DNA of 64,000 nucleotides from Agmasoma carcini (nom. nud.). Its lineage: Eukaryota > Microsporidia > Thelohaniidae. The translations under genes and the position numbers were made by a program. Numbering within the stretch: position 1 is the stretch's first letter; every line of letters starts with the position of its first letter. Where the stretch lies: assembly GCA_029232285.1 (NCBI GenBank), contig JAOXFI010000021.1, forward strand, positions 17,098 through 81,097, written 5' to 3'. This document shows, piece by piece, positions 1 through 9,549 of the stretch. The notes under the pieces were generated by a model. The model was not told the origin of the DNA, did not search any database, and worked only from the letters and a program-made list of their open reading frames with translations.

Positions 1-1668
1 GATGGTGATGTATCTGGAGTAAAAGAGAATATTATTGAAGCTCTTGAGATGGTTTTGTTTATGGATGAAGATAAAAGTACTAAATCTGATGATGAAACAC
101 AAAAATCATTAAATAATGCGTCTGAGAGACCTTTACAATTATCAGATCATAAAAGTACGACAATTCCAATTATTGATGATGGATTTAGTAATCATTTAAA
201 GTCACTTTCAGTTTATAATTTTTCTACTCATCCAAAATTAGGTGATAAAGTAAATAACAGTATTTATAGTTCAAGTAAAATGGAAGAGAGTGATAATAAA
301 TCACTTTCAATCATTAAAGATGGTGATTTTGATGCTATAAAGTGGATAAAGGGTGATAGAAGTGATGAAAAGGCGCCTAAAATGTTATTAAGTGCACCGA
401 AAGATGAAAATAAAACACAAAATATACAAAAATTGAATGACTTGAGCATGAAAGAAAGTGAAATAGAAGAATTAAGTGATCTAAGTATGATTAAGGGAAA
501 TGAAATAGGAGAATTGAATGATCTAAGTATGAAAGAAAGTGATAAAACTGCAGGGGATCAAGAAATAGAAGAATTGGGTGACTTAAGCATGAAAAAAAGA
601 GAAATAGAAGAATTGAATGACCTAAGCATGAAAGAAAGTGATAAAACTGCAAGGGATCACGAAATTGAAGAATTGAATGATCTAAAAATGGTAAAAGTCT
701 CTAAATGTGTAGATTCTACATTAAACACTCAGTCTAATGTAGAATCACAAATTGTTGAAAATGATACTTTAAGTGATTTTAAATCAACACTAGCCAATAT
801 TGATGCTAATGATCAAGAAAATGAGTCATCAAATAATTATGAATTTATTAGCTTACTTAAGGATGATTGTAGCAGCTGGAGTGGCTTTAGAGAGAAAGTG
901 CAGAAAAATTCTATTTTCGGAAAGTGCAAAGGGTGGGACCTTAAAGCCTTTATAGTTAAGTTTGGTTCAAATATGAAACAAGAATATTTAGTTTATCAAA
1001 TTTTATCAGAACTTAAAAATATTTTTATTTCTGAAAAATTAGAAATTTATTTAAAAAATTATAAAATTTTGCTGATGGGTGAGAAATCTGCACTTGTTGA
1101 GGTTGTGACTGATACCAAGTCGGTCCATTCCATCAAGCAAAATTATGCAAAGAGCTTGTTAGAATATTTTAAGAATACTTTTGTAGATTTTGATCAGGCC
1201 AAGAAGAATTTTCTAAATTCTTTGGTTGGATATTCAATTGCTTGTTTTTTGCTAGCAATGAGGGATAGACACAATGGAAATATTCTGGTTGATTGTGCTG
1301 GTCATATAGTGCATGTTGACTTTGGTTTTGTACTTGGTAAGCATCCTGGGTTCTATCCTGTTGAGAATGCACCTTTCAAGATCAGTTCTGATTATTTAGA
1401 TTTGATTGTGATTGAAGAGTTTAAAGATTTATTTTATAAAGGTTTTATGGCTGTGAGGAAGAATTTTAAGAATTTAAAAATTTTGATAGAAACGATGGAA
1501 GGAACAGCTTATTGTGATTATAACAATTTATTTATGGAGAAGTTAAGACTTAATGATTCTGATTCTGATATAAAGGAATATTGTGATGGTTTGATGGAGA
1601 GAAGTTTAAGGAATATGAGAACGTTGGTTTATGATCAATATCAATATTTTTCAAATGGATATTTTTGA
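1..1668 (+). CDS. PIK1: Phosphatidylinositol 4-kinase, Pik1/PI4KB type (5' end outside window)
   Basis: Lipid kinase expected to phosphorylate phosphatidylinositol at position 4 on Golgi/endosomal membranes. The frame is open to base 1 with no stop, so the N-terminus lies outside the window; the first ATG inside is at 49 and gives 539 residues. The catalytic domain fills roughly residues 270-539 (numbered from that ATG). The catalytic loop RDRHNGN is near 405-411, and the HVDFGF metal-binding motif near 422-427 is followed by VLG and ENAPFK, the wording of the PI4K beta/Pik1 class rather than PI3K. The part before the kinase domain is low-complexity and acidic, with several diverged copies of a unit containing EIEELNDLSMKESDK (about residues 130-220). 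Those repeats are absent from ordinary Pik1 and look lineage-specific. The kinase assignment is firm; the exact subtype is inferred from motif wording. Confidence 0.9.
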   Translation, partial: DGDVSGVKENIIEALEMVLFMDEDKSTKSDDETQKSLNNASERPLQLSDHKSTTIPIIDDGFSNHLKSLSVYNFSTHPKLGDKVNNSIYSSSKMEESDNKSLSIIKDGDFDAIKWIKGDRSDEKAPKMLLSAPKDENKTQNIQKLNDLSMKESEIEELSDLSMIKGNEIGELNDLSMKESDKTAGDQEIEELGDLSMKKREIEELNDLSMKESDKTARDHEIEELNDLKMVKVSKCVDSTLNTQSNVESQIVENDTLSDFKSTLANIDANDQENESSNNYEFISLLKDDCSSWSGFREKVQKNSIFGKCKGWDLKAFIVKFGSNMKQEYLVYQILSELKNIFISEKLEIYLKNYKILLMGEKSALVEVVTDTKSVHSIKQNYAKSLLEYFKNTFVDFDQAKKNFLNSLVGYSIACFLLAMRDRHNGNILVDCAGHIVHVDFGFVLGKHPGFYPVENAPFKISSDYLDLIVIEEFKDLFYKGFMAVRKNFKNLKILIETMEGTAYCDYNNLFMEKLRLNDSDSDIKEYCDGLMERSLRNMRTLVYDQYQYFSNGYF

Positions 1669-1675
1669 ATTGAAA

Positions 1676-1832
1676 ATAAAGTTTTTTTTGATAATATTTT
1701 TATATTATAATATTTCTATTATAATATTTCTAAATTATTTCTAAATTATTTTTATATTTCTATTATAAAGTTTTTATATTATAATATTTCTAAATTATTT
1801 TTATATTTCTAAATTATTTTTTTGTATTCCCA
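1676..1832. repeat. AT-rich short tandem repeat
   Basis: Imperfect copies of a unit built from ATTTCTAAATTATTTTTAT and TTATAATATT fill the whole spacer between the PI4-kinase stop and the next start codon. No coding signal is seen. Confidence 0.7.
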
Positions 1833-1838
1833 TAAAAC

Positions 1839-2732
1839 ATGGACAAATTTATAAATGACTATCCAGATTTTAAATCAACTTATGACTACATTTATGACTT
1901 TAAACCTAAGAAAGTATGGCTTGATAAACTAGATCTGTTGGTTTTAGAAAATCTTAATATCAATACTAATATCTTGAGACCTATCAAAAAAATTTATGCA
2001 GAAAATTCTACAGTTATAAAATTAATTTCTAGAAAAAAAAAAAATTGTAACGATTTAGACGAATTTCTTTTCTTAGCTCAATATAAAGATAAACTTAAAT
2101 TTTCTAGTCAAGATTTTCTAGAAAATATAAAATTTCTTTTATTTTCACATTTGAACTTGCGAAAAAATATTTTAAAAAAATTTCTTAAAAATTTGTTTTA
2201 TTTACCAAAAGTACAACAAATTGGTTTATTAGGAATTTTAAATGAACATTACGAGATAAATGAATTATATTTTGATTATAATAAATATTATGAGAAGAAT
2301 GAAGAGCAGAAGGATGTAGAAGCTAAGTTTTGTATGTATTTCTCTAATAATGACACTCTTATGTTACTGAGAAATAGTGATCATATTTCAAATTATTCAA
2401 ATTTTATATCTTTTTATCTAGAAAAAATAATTGAAAAAAATGATTTTCATGAATTTTTTACATTTTTTGAATTCTTATCAAAGATCAAAATACCAGTAAA
2501 TGAAGATATTATAAAAGTTTGGATGGATGTTTTATTGTTGAATAAGAAGATTTCTTTATTTAAAAATTTATATGAAAGATTTATGATTGAAAATGAAATT
2601 TATAAAATTTTTTATGATTATTTTAACAAAGCAATAAATTATGAAGATTTGATTAAAAAAGTGATAAATGTGGAGAATAGTAGCATTTCTGGTATAAGTA
2701 TTGATGATATAGTAAATAAATACATGAAATGA
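1839..2732 (+). CDS. Hypothetical protein, helical
   Basis: An intact 297-residue frame starting at the first ATG after an AT-rich spacer. I do not recognise the family. The composition is rich in Lys, Asn, Ile, Leu and Phe, with alternating hydrophobic and charged residues suggesting an all-alpha fold. There is no signal peptide, no clear membrane segment and no cysteine motif. Residues about 110-290 could be short helical repeats, but no TPR or HEAT signature can be claimed. It lies between PI4-kinase and Bdp1 on the same strand, with AT-rich spacers on both sides, which says nothing about function. The frame is real because it is long in very AT-rich DNA and its codon use matches its neighbours. 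Confidence 0.75.
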   Translation: MDKFINDYPDFKSTYDYIYDFKPKKVWLDKLDLLVLENLNINTNILRPIKKIYAENSTVIKLISRKKKNCNDLDEFLFLAQYKDKLKFSSQDFLENIKFLLFSHLNLRKNILKKFLKNLFYLPKVQQIGLLGILNEHYEINELYFDYNKYYEKNEEQKDVEAKFCMYFSNNDTLMLLRNSDHISNYSNFISFYLEKIIEKNDFHEFFTFFEFLSKIKIPVNEDIIKVWMDVLLLNKKISLFKNLYERFMIENEIYKIFYDYFNKAINYEDLIKKVINVENSSISGISIDDIVNKYMK

Positions 2733-2737
2733 TAGTA

Positions 2738-2890
2738 GGATATTATATATTAGTAATTATTTTTTATATAATAGTATTTTTATATAATAGTATTTTTTAT
2801 AATAGTAATTTTTTATAAATAATTTTTTTTTATATAATAGTATTTTTTTATATAATAATTTTTTTTTATAATAATTTTGCATAAAAAAAT
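2738..2890. repeat. AT-rich tandem repeat (TATAATAGTATTTTT type)
   Basis: Repeated units of about 15-25 bases around ATATAATAGTATTTTT occupy the spacer between the hypothetical gene and the Bdp1 gene. Confidence 0.65.
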
Positions 2891-2907
2891 TTAGTAAAAA
2901 TTTAACA

Positions 2908-3267
2908 ATGAAAAAATTCAAATATTATTTAGAAAACAAGAACTTTTCATCTGTCAAATCTCAACAGGAGGGTGAGATCATCAACTCTAGTACTTATTCT
3001 AAAGACATACAAGGTAAAAGATGGTCAAAAGAGCAAACAAAACTATTTTATAAGTGCTTAAGTGTGTGTGGCTCAGATTTTTCATTAATTTCACTCATTT
3101 TCCATGATAGAACTAGGCAACAAGTAAAAATGAAATATAAAAAAGAATTAAAAATTAACAGAAAAGACGTATTTCACTTTCTTGATAAATTTATAAAATT
3201 TGAAAAGAGTAAATTTGAAGAATTAAAGGTTGAACATAATAAATTGATGAATGTGGACGAATCTTAA
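2908..3267 (+). CDS. BDP1: TFIIIB subunit Bdp1, SANT/Myb domain
   Basis: A 119-residue protein dominated by the extended SANT domain of Bdp1 (B''), the third subunit of TFIIIB, which recruits RNA polymerase III to 5S, tRNA and other small RNA genes. Residues about 38-105 match the family layout: RWSKEQTKLFYKCLS, then GSDFSLISLIF, then DRTRQQVKMKYKKEL, corresponding to the W-S-x-E-E-T-x-x-F-Y, G-T-D-F and R-x-R-x-Q-x-K-x-K-F pattern. Only the SANT core and a short charged tail are left, far smaller than yeast Bdp1, in line with microsporidian reduction. A 5S rRNA gene, a Pol III target in the cell, lies about 6 kb away. The assignment rests on the SANT wording, which differs from generic Myb repeats. 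Confidence 0.85.
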   Translation: MKKFKYYLENKNFSSVKSQQEGEIINSSTYSKDIQGKRWSKEQTKLFYKCLSVCGSDFSLISLIFHDRTRQQVKMKYKKELKINRKDVFHFLDKFIKFEKSKFEELKVEHNKLMNVDES

Positions 3268-3585
3268 ACTAAATATCAATATTTGGAATGAGTAAATTGA
3301 ATAATTAAAGTTTTTCATTAATAATTCTACATTATAAGTTACAAGCATAAAAATATTATTACATAATAATTATGCAAATAGATTTAAAGATTATGTCTAT
3401 TTGATAAATGATTGTGCATAAAATAGTATTGGTTACGTTTTAATAATTTTTTATAATATAAAAATATTATTTGTTTTTAATAATTGAAATATATTAATAA
3501 TTTTAACATCATTTTGGACTGGGCTGGCTATCTGACGAACTATGACTGACCTCACTGCCCTGATCTGGCATGGCTATGACTGATG
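3268..3585. other. AT-rich intergenic spacer
   Basis: No open frame or RNA gene is seen. The end of the spacer grades into the CTAA/CTGA minisatellite that precedes the 14-3-3 gene. Confidence 0.6.
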
Positions 3586-3889
3586 AACTATGAGTAACTA
3601 ACTAACTATGAGTAACTAACTAACTAACTAACTATGAGTAACTAACTAACTAACTAACTATGACTAACTATCTGACTAACTAACTATGACTAACTATCTG
3701 ACTAACTAACTATGAGTAACTAACTAACTAACTAACTATGAGTAACTAACTAACTAACTAACTATGAGTAACTAACTAACTAACTAACTATCTAACTAAC
3801 TAACTATGACTAACTATCTGACTAACTATCTGACTAACTAACTATGACTAACTATCTGACTAACTAACTATGACTAACTATCTGACTAA
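3586..3889. repeat. Minisatellite of CTAA / CTATGAGTAA / CTGA units
   Basis: About 300 bases of irregularly mixed units, mainly (CTAA)n joined by CTATGAGTAA, CTATGACTAA and CTATCTGA. It ends about 100 bases before the 14-3-3 start codon. The same short units recur in other spacers of the window. Confidence 0.95.
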
Positions 3890-3996
3890 TACACACGTCT
3901 CATATCTACCAACCAATGAAACAAACAACTTCTCCAACCAAATTACCCTCTTGAAACACCATAACAATTATAAATAATAAAAAAAATTTTCCAACC

Positions 3997-4794
3997 ATGC
4001 CTAACCTTGATTCCAATGAATTGGACGACGAACTATACATAGCCCAACTCTATGATCGTTCAGAACAGTATCAACCCATGGCAGACTGCATGAAAAGAGT
4101 CTTAAAGAAACTAAAAGACCTAAACAAACCCATCTCTATAAGCACTAGAAACTACTTCTCAGTCGCCTATAAAAATATTGTCGGTGATAAAAGATCAGCA
4201 TATAGAGTCTTAATCTCTATCAGAGACAAGGCAATTGAAGACAAAGACAAGTTACATATCTTAGACGATTTAATATCATCCTTAGCTTCAACTCTATCTG
4301 AATATTGCAACGAGGTCCTTCAATTGATAGACGAATATATCCTTAACGATTCTATTCCGGTCGAAGGGGACACAAAACAGCAAAATCAACATAAGGTCTT
4401 CTTCCTTAAGTTGAAGGGTGACTATTATCGTTATATAGCTGAGGTTTCTGATGAAAGCAAGCAAAACGAGATAGCTCTAAAGGCTAAGGCTTGCTATGAT
4501 GAAGGAACCAAAATCTCTAGGAGTCTTGATTCTACTGACCCAATAAGGTTAGGTCTTGATCTGAACTTTTCTGTATTATACTTTGAAATTTTTAACGATC
4601 CAACTTCAGCAACTGAAATTGCTCGTAAGTCCTTTGATGAAGCAATTCCTTATCTGGACACAATTGTTGATGACTGCTACAGAGATTCTACTCTCATATT
4701 ACAGTTGTTACGAGATAATATTACATTATGGACTCATAAGAACAATTCAGCTCATGCTGTAGATGATAAAACCACTGATACTACTGAGGATTAA
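3997..4794 (+). CDS. 14-3-3 phosphoserine-binding protein
   Basis: A dimeric adaptor binding phosphoserine/phosphothreonine motifs on client proteins in the cytosol. At 265 residues it has the family's usual full length. The N-terminal dimer helices include AQLYDRSEQYQPMADCM; the signature region reads NYFSVAYKNIVGDKRSAYR, with the conserved K-x-x-x-x-x-x-R-x-x-x-R phosphate-binding arrangement. The long LGLDLNFSVLYFEI helix and the C-terminal STLILQLLRDNITLW segment (here DSTLILQLLRDNITLW) complete the nine-helix fold. The tail is short and acidic. The start follows TTTTCCAACC, a CCC-like start signal. Codon use in the first half has more C-ending codons than neighbouring genes, consistent with high expression. 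Strong call. Confidence 0.97.
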   Translation: MPNLDSNELDDELYIAQLYDRSEQYQPMADCMKRVLKKLKDLNKPISISTRNYFSVAYKNIVGDKRSAYRVLISIRDKAIEDKDKLHILDDLISSLASTLSEYCNEVLQLIDEYILNDSIPVEGDTKQQNQHKVFFLKLKGDYYRYIAEVSDESKQNEIALKAKACYDEGTKISRSLDSTDPIRLGLDLNFSVLYFEIFNDPTSATEIARKSFDEAIPYLDTIVDDCYRDSTLILQLLRDNITLWTHKNNSAHAVDDKTTDTTED

Positions 4795-5033
4795 TAAAAA
4801 TATTATATTTCTTCTTTTATGTGTTATTATTTTAATATTTATATTGTAGAAGTATGTGTTCTTACAGTGTACGAAAACACACCCACTTTGGACTAATTTT
4901 ATGTTATTTTTTACTACCTAAAATAAATAATTCGGATATCAAAAATTAATGATTTTTGAACCCCCCTCCCTCCCCCTCTGCAATCATCATCTAAAATAAA
5001 TAGTAAAATTCATTTATTTCTTTTAATTAAATA
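4795..5033. other. Spacer between convergent genes
   Basis: A short spacer between the convergent 14-3-3 and Swi3-like genes. It contains a C-rich run (CCCCCCTCCCTCCCCC near 4963) that is unusual in this AT-rich window. No gene is seen. Confidence 0.5.
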
Positions 5034-6251
5034 TTATTTGTTTAAATCTTTCAATGCTTCAATCCTTTCTTCATCTAATCCTATTTTCTTTTCACCAAAT
5101 GATTCAACCATTTGAGAAACACTTTGCACTTTAAATTGTATACGTCGTAAAATAGCCTCATCAATGACCTTCTCAAGTCGTGCAAACTTCCTCCTCTCAA
5201 TCAATACCTGATCATTAGCCCTTTGTGCTGCATATTTAAGCAATTCAGTAGGTACACTATTACCCTTATTTAGCATATAATTATCTAAATCACCCAAAAC
5301 ATACTTAGAAACATCAGCAGCTATTTTAGGAGATACAAAAGACGAAACATAACTAATAAATGCAGTCAAACAATTAGAAAACTTACTAAAAACTTCTAAC
5401 TTAAAAATAGGAATGCTATCAAAGAGGGACATTCTCAGAAAATGAAATATGCATTCTTCAGGCGTTCTATTAAGCTGTGCTCCAACATAAGCCCAGTCAT
5501 CACCAAAAGTTTCTATATTTTTAAGAAGGACATACTCGTCATGTTTAGACCAGATTGAAGAAACCAATCGTTTGGTGATTCTATGAAAATTTTTAGGTTC
5601 AAGTTCTAACGAAGAAGGGTAAGATTGATTAACATAACACCTTTCACATATCAAAAACAAGGATGTTGTAAAATACAGGGCCGTCTCACCACAGCTGCAA
5701 TGACTAGAGCCTAATATATGAGGGCTCAGATACCTTTCCTTAACATAGTTAGAATATTTTCTGTGTAAAAAGAGAGAATCATTGGCCGGTCCTACGTTAT
5801 AAATATCATCCTCACTTTCTGACTCCTCCTCTGAGCTACTAAGCATTTTCTTCCTCTCCACAAAAGATTCTGGGTTTTTATAGTCATAGCAAAAGTTTTC
5901 CATATCATCTAGTGCGTACTTAAGACCATCAGCATAATTGATGGCCTTCTCGTATTCCAGTAGGTTAAAAATCTCCACTAGGCTATAAAAGTCATTGACT
6001 ATATCAAAGCACTCTGACATTAATATTTTTCTATTTAAAGTTAAGTATCGATCTATAATAGCTTTTCTTATTTCTTCGTAGTTCGGAATGTCCAAATGCT
6101 TAATTGGAGATTTTGTCAATGAGAATTTAGATTTGGCTGAAATGGTTGGCTCTACACGACATTCCTTGTCTCTAGGTGCTCTGTATTGTGGATCATTGAT
6201 GTTTTCTGGATGAATAACTACTCTAACTGGCTTCGGATACAAATTTTTCAT
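5034..6251 (-). CDS. SWI/SNF-RSC subunit, Swi3/Rsc8-like (SWIRM + SANT)
   Basis: A scaffold subunit of a chromatin-remodelling complex, predicted nuclear. The 405-residue protein keeps the family order. A SWIRM-like region lies around residues 55-115 (DIPNYEEIRKAIIDRYLTLN through NDFYSLVEIFNLLEYEKAIN). A Cys cluster follows (CSCGETALYF, then LICERCYVN, about 185-210) at the position of the ZZ-like finger. A SANT domain comes next (SSIWSKHDEYVLLKNIETFG, DDWAYVGAQLNRTPEECIFHFLR, about 232-275). The C-terminus is helical and fits the dimerising coiled coil. An acidic SSSEEESESEDD stretch separates SWIRM from the finger. The start ATG is preceded in sense by TTTTTCCCCAA, the CCC-like start signal. 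Swi3 and Rsc8 cannot be told apart by eye. Confidence 0.85.
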   Translation of the reverse strand: MKNLYPKPVRVVIHPENINDPQYRAPRDKECRVEPTISAKSKFSLTKSPIKHLDIPNYEEIRKAIIDRYLTLNRKILMSECFDIVNDFYSLVEIFNLLEYEKAINYADGLKYALDDMENFCYDYKNPESFVERKKMLSSSEEESESEDDIYNVGPANDSLFLHRKYSNYVKERYLSPHILGSSHCSCGETALYFTTSLFLICERCYVNQSYPSSLELEPKNFHRITKRLVSSIWSKHDEYVLLKNIETFGDDWAYVGAQLNRTPEECIFHFLRMSLFDSIPIFKLEVFSKFSNCLTAFISYVSSFVSPKIAADVSKYVLGDLDNYMLNKGNSVPTELLKYAAQRANDQVLIERRKFARLEKVIDEAILRRIQFKVQSVSQMVESFGEKKIGLDEERIEALKDLNK

Positions 6252-6262
6252 TTGGGGAAAAA
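6252..6262 (-). promoter_or_regulatory. CCC-like start signal of the Swi3-like gene
   Basis: In the sense direction TTTTTCCCC ends two bases before the ATG. The same T-run/CCC layout precedes the uL3, E1, CK1, USP and zinc-finger starts, matching the start-proximal signal known from microsporidia. Confidence 0.6.
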
Positions 6263-6696
6263 TTGAGAAAATGAAATTTATAAGAATTTAAATGTCATGC
6301 ATGAATTTACTTGTAGTGAAATGATTTGTGAATTTTATAGTTGATTATTTAAAATTTTTATTTTTTTAGAACAATTCAACTAAAAAATATAAAAATATGT
6401 CAATATACGTTAATATTTGGCATTAACAGTATATTAAGAGTAAAAACTATATATAGAGCATCATATTAATACCTCTAGGGTATATATCAATTGTATATAG
6501 TGATTTTTAGTAAGATATATTTATATCAATATTATTAATTATAGAAGTAATAGGAGTGTATTTAATGTGATATTATCATATATCAACGTTAAATTTGTAT
6601 ATTTAGATTATTTATAGTTGTTTATTCATAATTAGCACATCAAATCTTATTTTTATAATATTTTTGACTTATATTGATAAAAATTTTGTTTTATCT
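6263..6696. other. AT-rich spacer between divergent genes
   Basis: It separates the divergent Swi3-like and NAD kinase genes. The frame of the NAD kinase is open upstream to about 6607 but contains no ATG, so nothing here is annotated as coding. Confidence 0.5.
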
Positions 6697-7371
6697 ATGG
6701 CTAGAGTATTCTATAAGGAAAGGAATGATCTAACTGAATATTTAGAGAGTAAACATAAGGATTCGAAGTCTTTATTTATAGTTGGTGGTGATGGAACATA
6801 CTTAAAAGCTTTATCAGCATATGGATATGGAGAAATACCTGATGTATATGCTTTTAACAAGGGTAACGTTGGTTTTTTGTTACCACTTCCTCCAAATAAT
6901 AAAATATTGGAGAAAAGCTTAAATTTTATTGTACGAAGACGACTTTTACTTAAATCCCATGATAAGCTGCTAAGTAATGAACTTGTGATCAGAAGCAAAG
7001 ATTTCAGGCTTAATACATTCAGAATAAAAATAAATGGAACAGATTTGACCTTGAAAGGTGATGCCTTAATAATTTCTACTAAAAGTGGATCAACAGGATA
7101 TAATTCATCTGCGGATGGTCCTGTTCTTTTGACAGATTGTATTGTTATAAATGTTGTATCGCCAAATAGATGCATGTTTAAGCCAATGGTGTTAGATTTT
7201 AATTCAGAAATAAGTATTTTTAGTAATAATTGTGTTGGTTATTGTGATTCAAGTGAGGTTACTGGTGATTTTTATTTAGTAAATGGTGGTGACTCTTATA
7301 AAGTAGCTGTTGATGATGGATATAATGAAATAAAACAACTTGAATCACAATTTTACTTAAATAAACTATAA
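6697..7371 (+). CDS. NAD kinase
   Basis: ATP-dependent phosphorylation of NAD to NADP, the cytosolic source of NADPH for a parasite with little metabolism. From the ATG at 6697 the protein has 224 residues. The frame can be read from a TTG at 6664, but no upstream ATG exists, so 6697 is the better eukaryotic start. The diagnostic GGDGT motif is at residues 30-34 (GGDGTYLKALS). NKGNVGFLLPL follows, as in the family's G-x-x-G-F-L block, and then SNELVI at the NE motif. STKSGSTGYNSSADGPVL supplies the T-G-S-T-A-Y-like nucleotide-binding block with the usual Ala replaced by Gly. The protein is short, lacking the long N-terminal extension of yeast NAD kinases. Strong family call. Confidence 0.93.
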   Translation: MARVFYKERNDLTEYLESKHKDSKSLFIVGGDGTYLKALSAYGYGEIPDVYAFNKGNVGFLLPLPPNNKILEKSLNFIVRRRLLLKSHDKLLSNELVIRSKDFRLNTFRIKINGTDLTLKGDALIISTKSGSTGYNSSADGPVLLTDCIVINVVSPNRCMFKPMVLDFNSEISIFSNNCVGYCDSSEVTGDFYLVNGGDSYKVAVDDGYNEIKQLESQFYLNKL

Positions 7372-7788
7372 AATATATATATATTTTTATAATTTGTATA
7401 TATCAATATTAACAATATTTAAATTGGCTAGTATATGTCTAAATTGTATCTATTATTATTTTTGTTGATTTTTATATGTCATTTTTAATAAAAATTGTGA
7501 TATTTTGTTTGTTTTGTTATCAATAAAATATTTGATGTAGAGTTCTAATCTCACATAATCCAATATTTTTGTTATATTTTAATATATCAATCCTTATCAT
7601 ATTGATTTTTATATTTATAGTAAACAACAGCCAAATCTTATATATTAATAATCAATAAATCAATGATTAAATCATTTCTACTATAATAACGCTTATTATA
7701 GTTGTTTTAATGCACAAATTATGATGTAATTGATCCTTTTATAATATATCAAAATTTTTGTATAAATTGTTTTGAATTTTAAAAAATT
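7372..7788. other. AT-rich spacer
   Basis: No coding frame, RNA gene or strong tandem repeat is visible. The last bases before the channel gene are TTTTAAAAAATT, an AAATTT-like start signal. Confidence 0.5.
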
Positions 7789-9396
7789 ATGTATGATGAA
7801 GATTTAAAGATCAAAGGTCTATCAAACAAAATACTTAACACAAGTCTTTATGACAAGCAAAAGATTGAAATAAGTAAACCTTCTAAGGTTTTATTGTTTA
7901 TATCCCTGATCACATCTATCATATGTATTTTTCTTTCATATGATCTTTATATAACTCAAATAGAACCAGATTTGCACATGCTAATTCAAAAAAATACATT
8001 AGCAATGTTTGAAATTATTTTATATCTTCTCATTTCACTTGCAATTATATGCTTGTTATATTTTATTATTGGAGTAATGATTCTGTTAGCAAAAAATGAT
8101 GTTGATCAATCCCCAATAAGACTGTTTGTTTATCTTAACTACAATAAAATTTGTCTTACAGTTCTTTTTATTATCATATCTGGTCTTTTATACTTCTATG
8201 AGCTTTATAGTGCTAAGGTTAGATGTACTTCTATTGATAACAAAATTGAAATTATACAAAAGGTTCATAATCTTACAGAAAGTGATGTGGAAATGCTTAA
8301 ATCTTTAAGTTATAAAGATAAAATACAAAAAATATTTATTTCTATAACATTAGCAACATCAGCAGCATGTCTTATCATCATTTTAGAGAATTTTGTTATA
8401 TTTTATATTGACTTTTATCTCAAAAACAACTTTTTCATGAAAAGAATAAAAGAGTCTGATAAAAGTATAAATATATTGAAAAGTCTTAACTCTAAATTAA
8501 ATGAAGAGCTTGTGAGTTTTGACTCATATTTAAATCACTTGTTTAGATTTTTAAGTGAAGACAACGAATCTATATCAAAATCAAGATTTATAGAAATTTT
8601 CGGATTTGAAGCAGGAAATGAAATTTACAATAAAATTGAATCTTTTGATTCAAAAGAACATAAAATAGATTTTGATGATTTTGAAAATGCTTATTTAGGG
8701 ATTTTAAGGGAGAAATACAGAATTATGAGATCAATTGATGGAAAAACTAATATTTTGGACAGAGTCACTCTTCTGCTGCACTTTATGTTTTATCCAGTTT
8801 GTATTTTAGTGTTTTGTTCTGTATTTGGACATGGGAAGCAGGCTGTTAGTGTTGTGACTGCACTTTTTGGTTTTATGGTGTCCCTTAGCTTTGTATTTGG
8901 TTCTTATATATCGAATATGTTTGAAAGTATTATTTTTATTTTATTTGTTCGTCCTTTTGACTTTGGAGACAAGATTTTGTTTAATAATGAAGAATTTCAT
9001 GTTGAAGAAAGTGGTTTGTTGTTTTCTACATTGTTAAGCAAGTCTCTTTATAAAAGTGTGCCTAATTTTTTGCTTAAAGGGGTGATTATTACTAATTTAA
9101 GAAAATCAAAAAATATGGAAGAAATTTATAGATTTAGGTTTATACATAAGAATTATGAAGCAAAAGAAGGTGAATTAAAGCTTGAAGTACGTAAATTTAT
9201 AAATTGTAACTCTAAATACGTAGGACAATGTTTTAACTTTTATGATTATAGAATTGATGGTGAATATATTGATTTAAAGGTTAAAATTAGTATTAATATA
9301 AGATACATTGATAGTAGAAGGGTATTAGCAAGGAGAGATTGGTTGACATTGCAGATTTATAAAATTATTGATGGTGTTGGGCTAGAAAGAAAATAA
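7789..9396 (+). CDS. MscS-family mechanosensitive channel, copy 1
   Basis: A small-conductance mechanosensitive channel homologue of the eukaryotic (fungal Msy-like) type, expected to release solutes under membrane tension. The 535 residues have hydrophobic spans near 34-56, 73-101, 119-140, 182-210, 326-346 and 352-388. Between them lies a cytosolic segment with an EF-hand-like stretch (SKSRFIEIFGF to DSKEHKIDFDDFENAYLGIL, about 263-306). The last span and pore-lining region read VSLSFVFGSYISNMFESIIF, then FVRPFDFGDKI, the MscS beta-domain entry. SVPNFLLKGVIITNLRKS matches the usual P-N-x-x-x-x-x-x-x-x-N-x-R-R block. A paralogue with the same architecture starts 5 kb downstream on the same strand. 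The subcellular membrane cannot be told from sequence. Confidence 0.92.
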   Translation: MYDEDLKIKGLSNKILNTSLYDKQKIEISKPSKVLLFISLITSIICIFLSYDLYITQIEPDLHMLIQKNTLAMFEIILYLLISLAIICLLYFIIGVMILLAKNDVDQSPIRLFVYLNYNKICLTVLFIIISGLLYFYELYSAKVRCTSIDNKIEIIQKVHNLTESDVEMLKSLSYKDKIQKIFISITLATSAACLIIILENFVIFYIDFYLKNNFFMKRIKESDKSINILKSLNSKLNEELVSFDSYLNHLFRFLSEDNESISKSRFIEIFGFEAGNEIYNKIESFDSKEHKIDFDDFENAYLGILREKYRIMRSIDGKTNILDRVTLLLHFMFYPVCILVFCSVFGHGKQAVSVVTALFGFMVSLSFVFGSYISNMFESIIFILFVRPFDFGDKILFNNEEFHVEESGLLFSTLLSKSLYKSVPNFLLKGVIITNLRKSKNMEEIYRFRFIHKNYEAKEGELKLEVRKFINCNSKYVGQCFNFYDYRIDGEYIDLKVKISINIRYIDSRRVLARRDWLTLQIYKIIDGVGLERK

Positions 9397-9549
9397 ATAT
9401 GTTTGAAAAATTGAATTTTATAATAATAAATGTTTTTGATAAAATATTGATCTATAAAGAAATATAATTATATGTAAAAAAATATTTTTCTATTACAACT
9501 AACTAACTTTAAATAAAGTTAAATAATTTTATATAACTTATTTTATAAT

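Noticed and set aside
3586..3889. CRISPR-like array
   Set aside because: Units are contiguous with no unique spacers, and the window is eukaryotic. The same applies to the other minisatellites.
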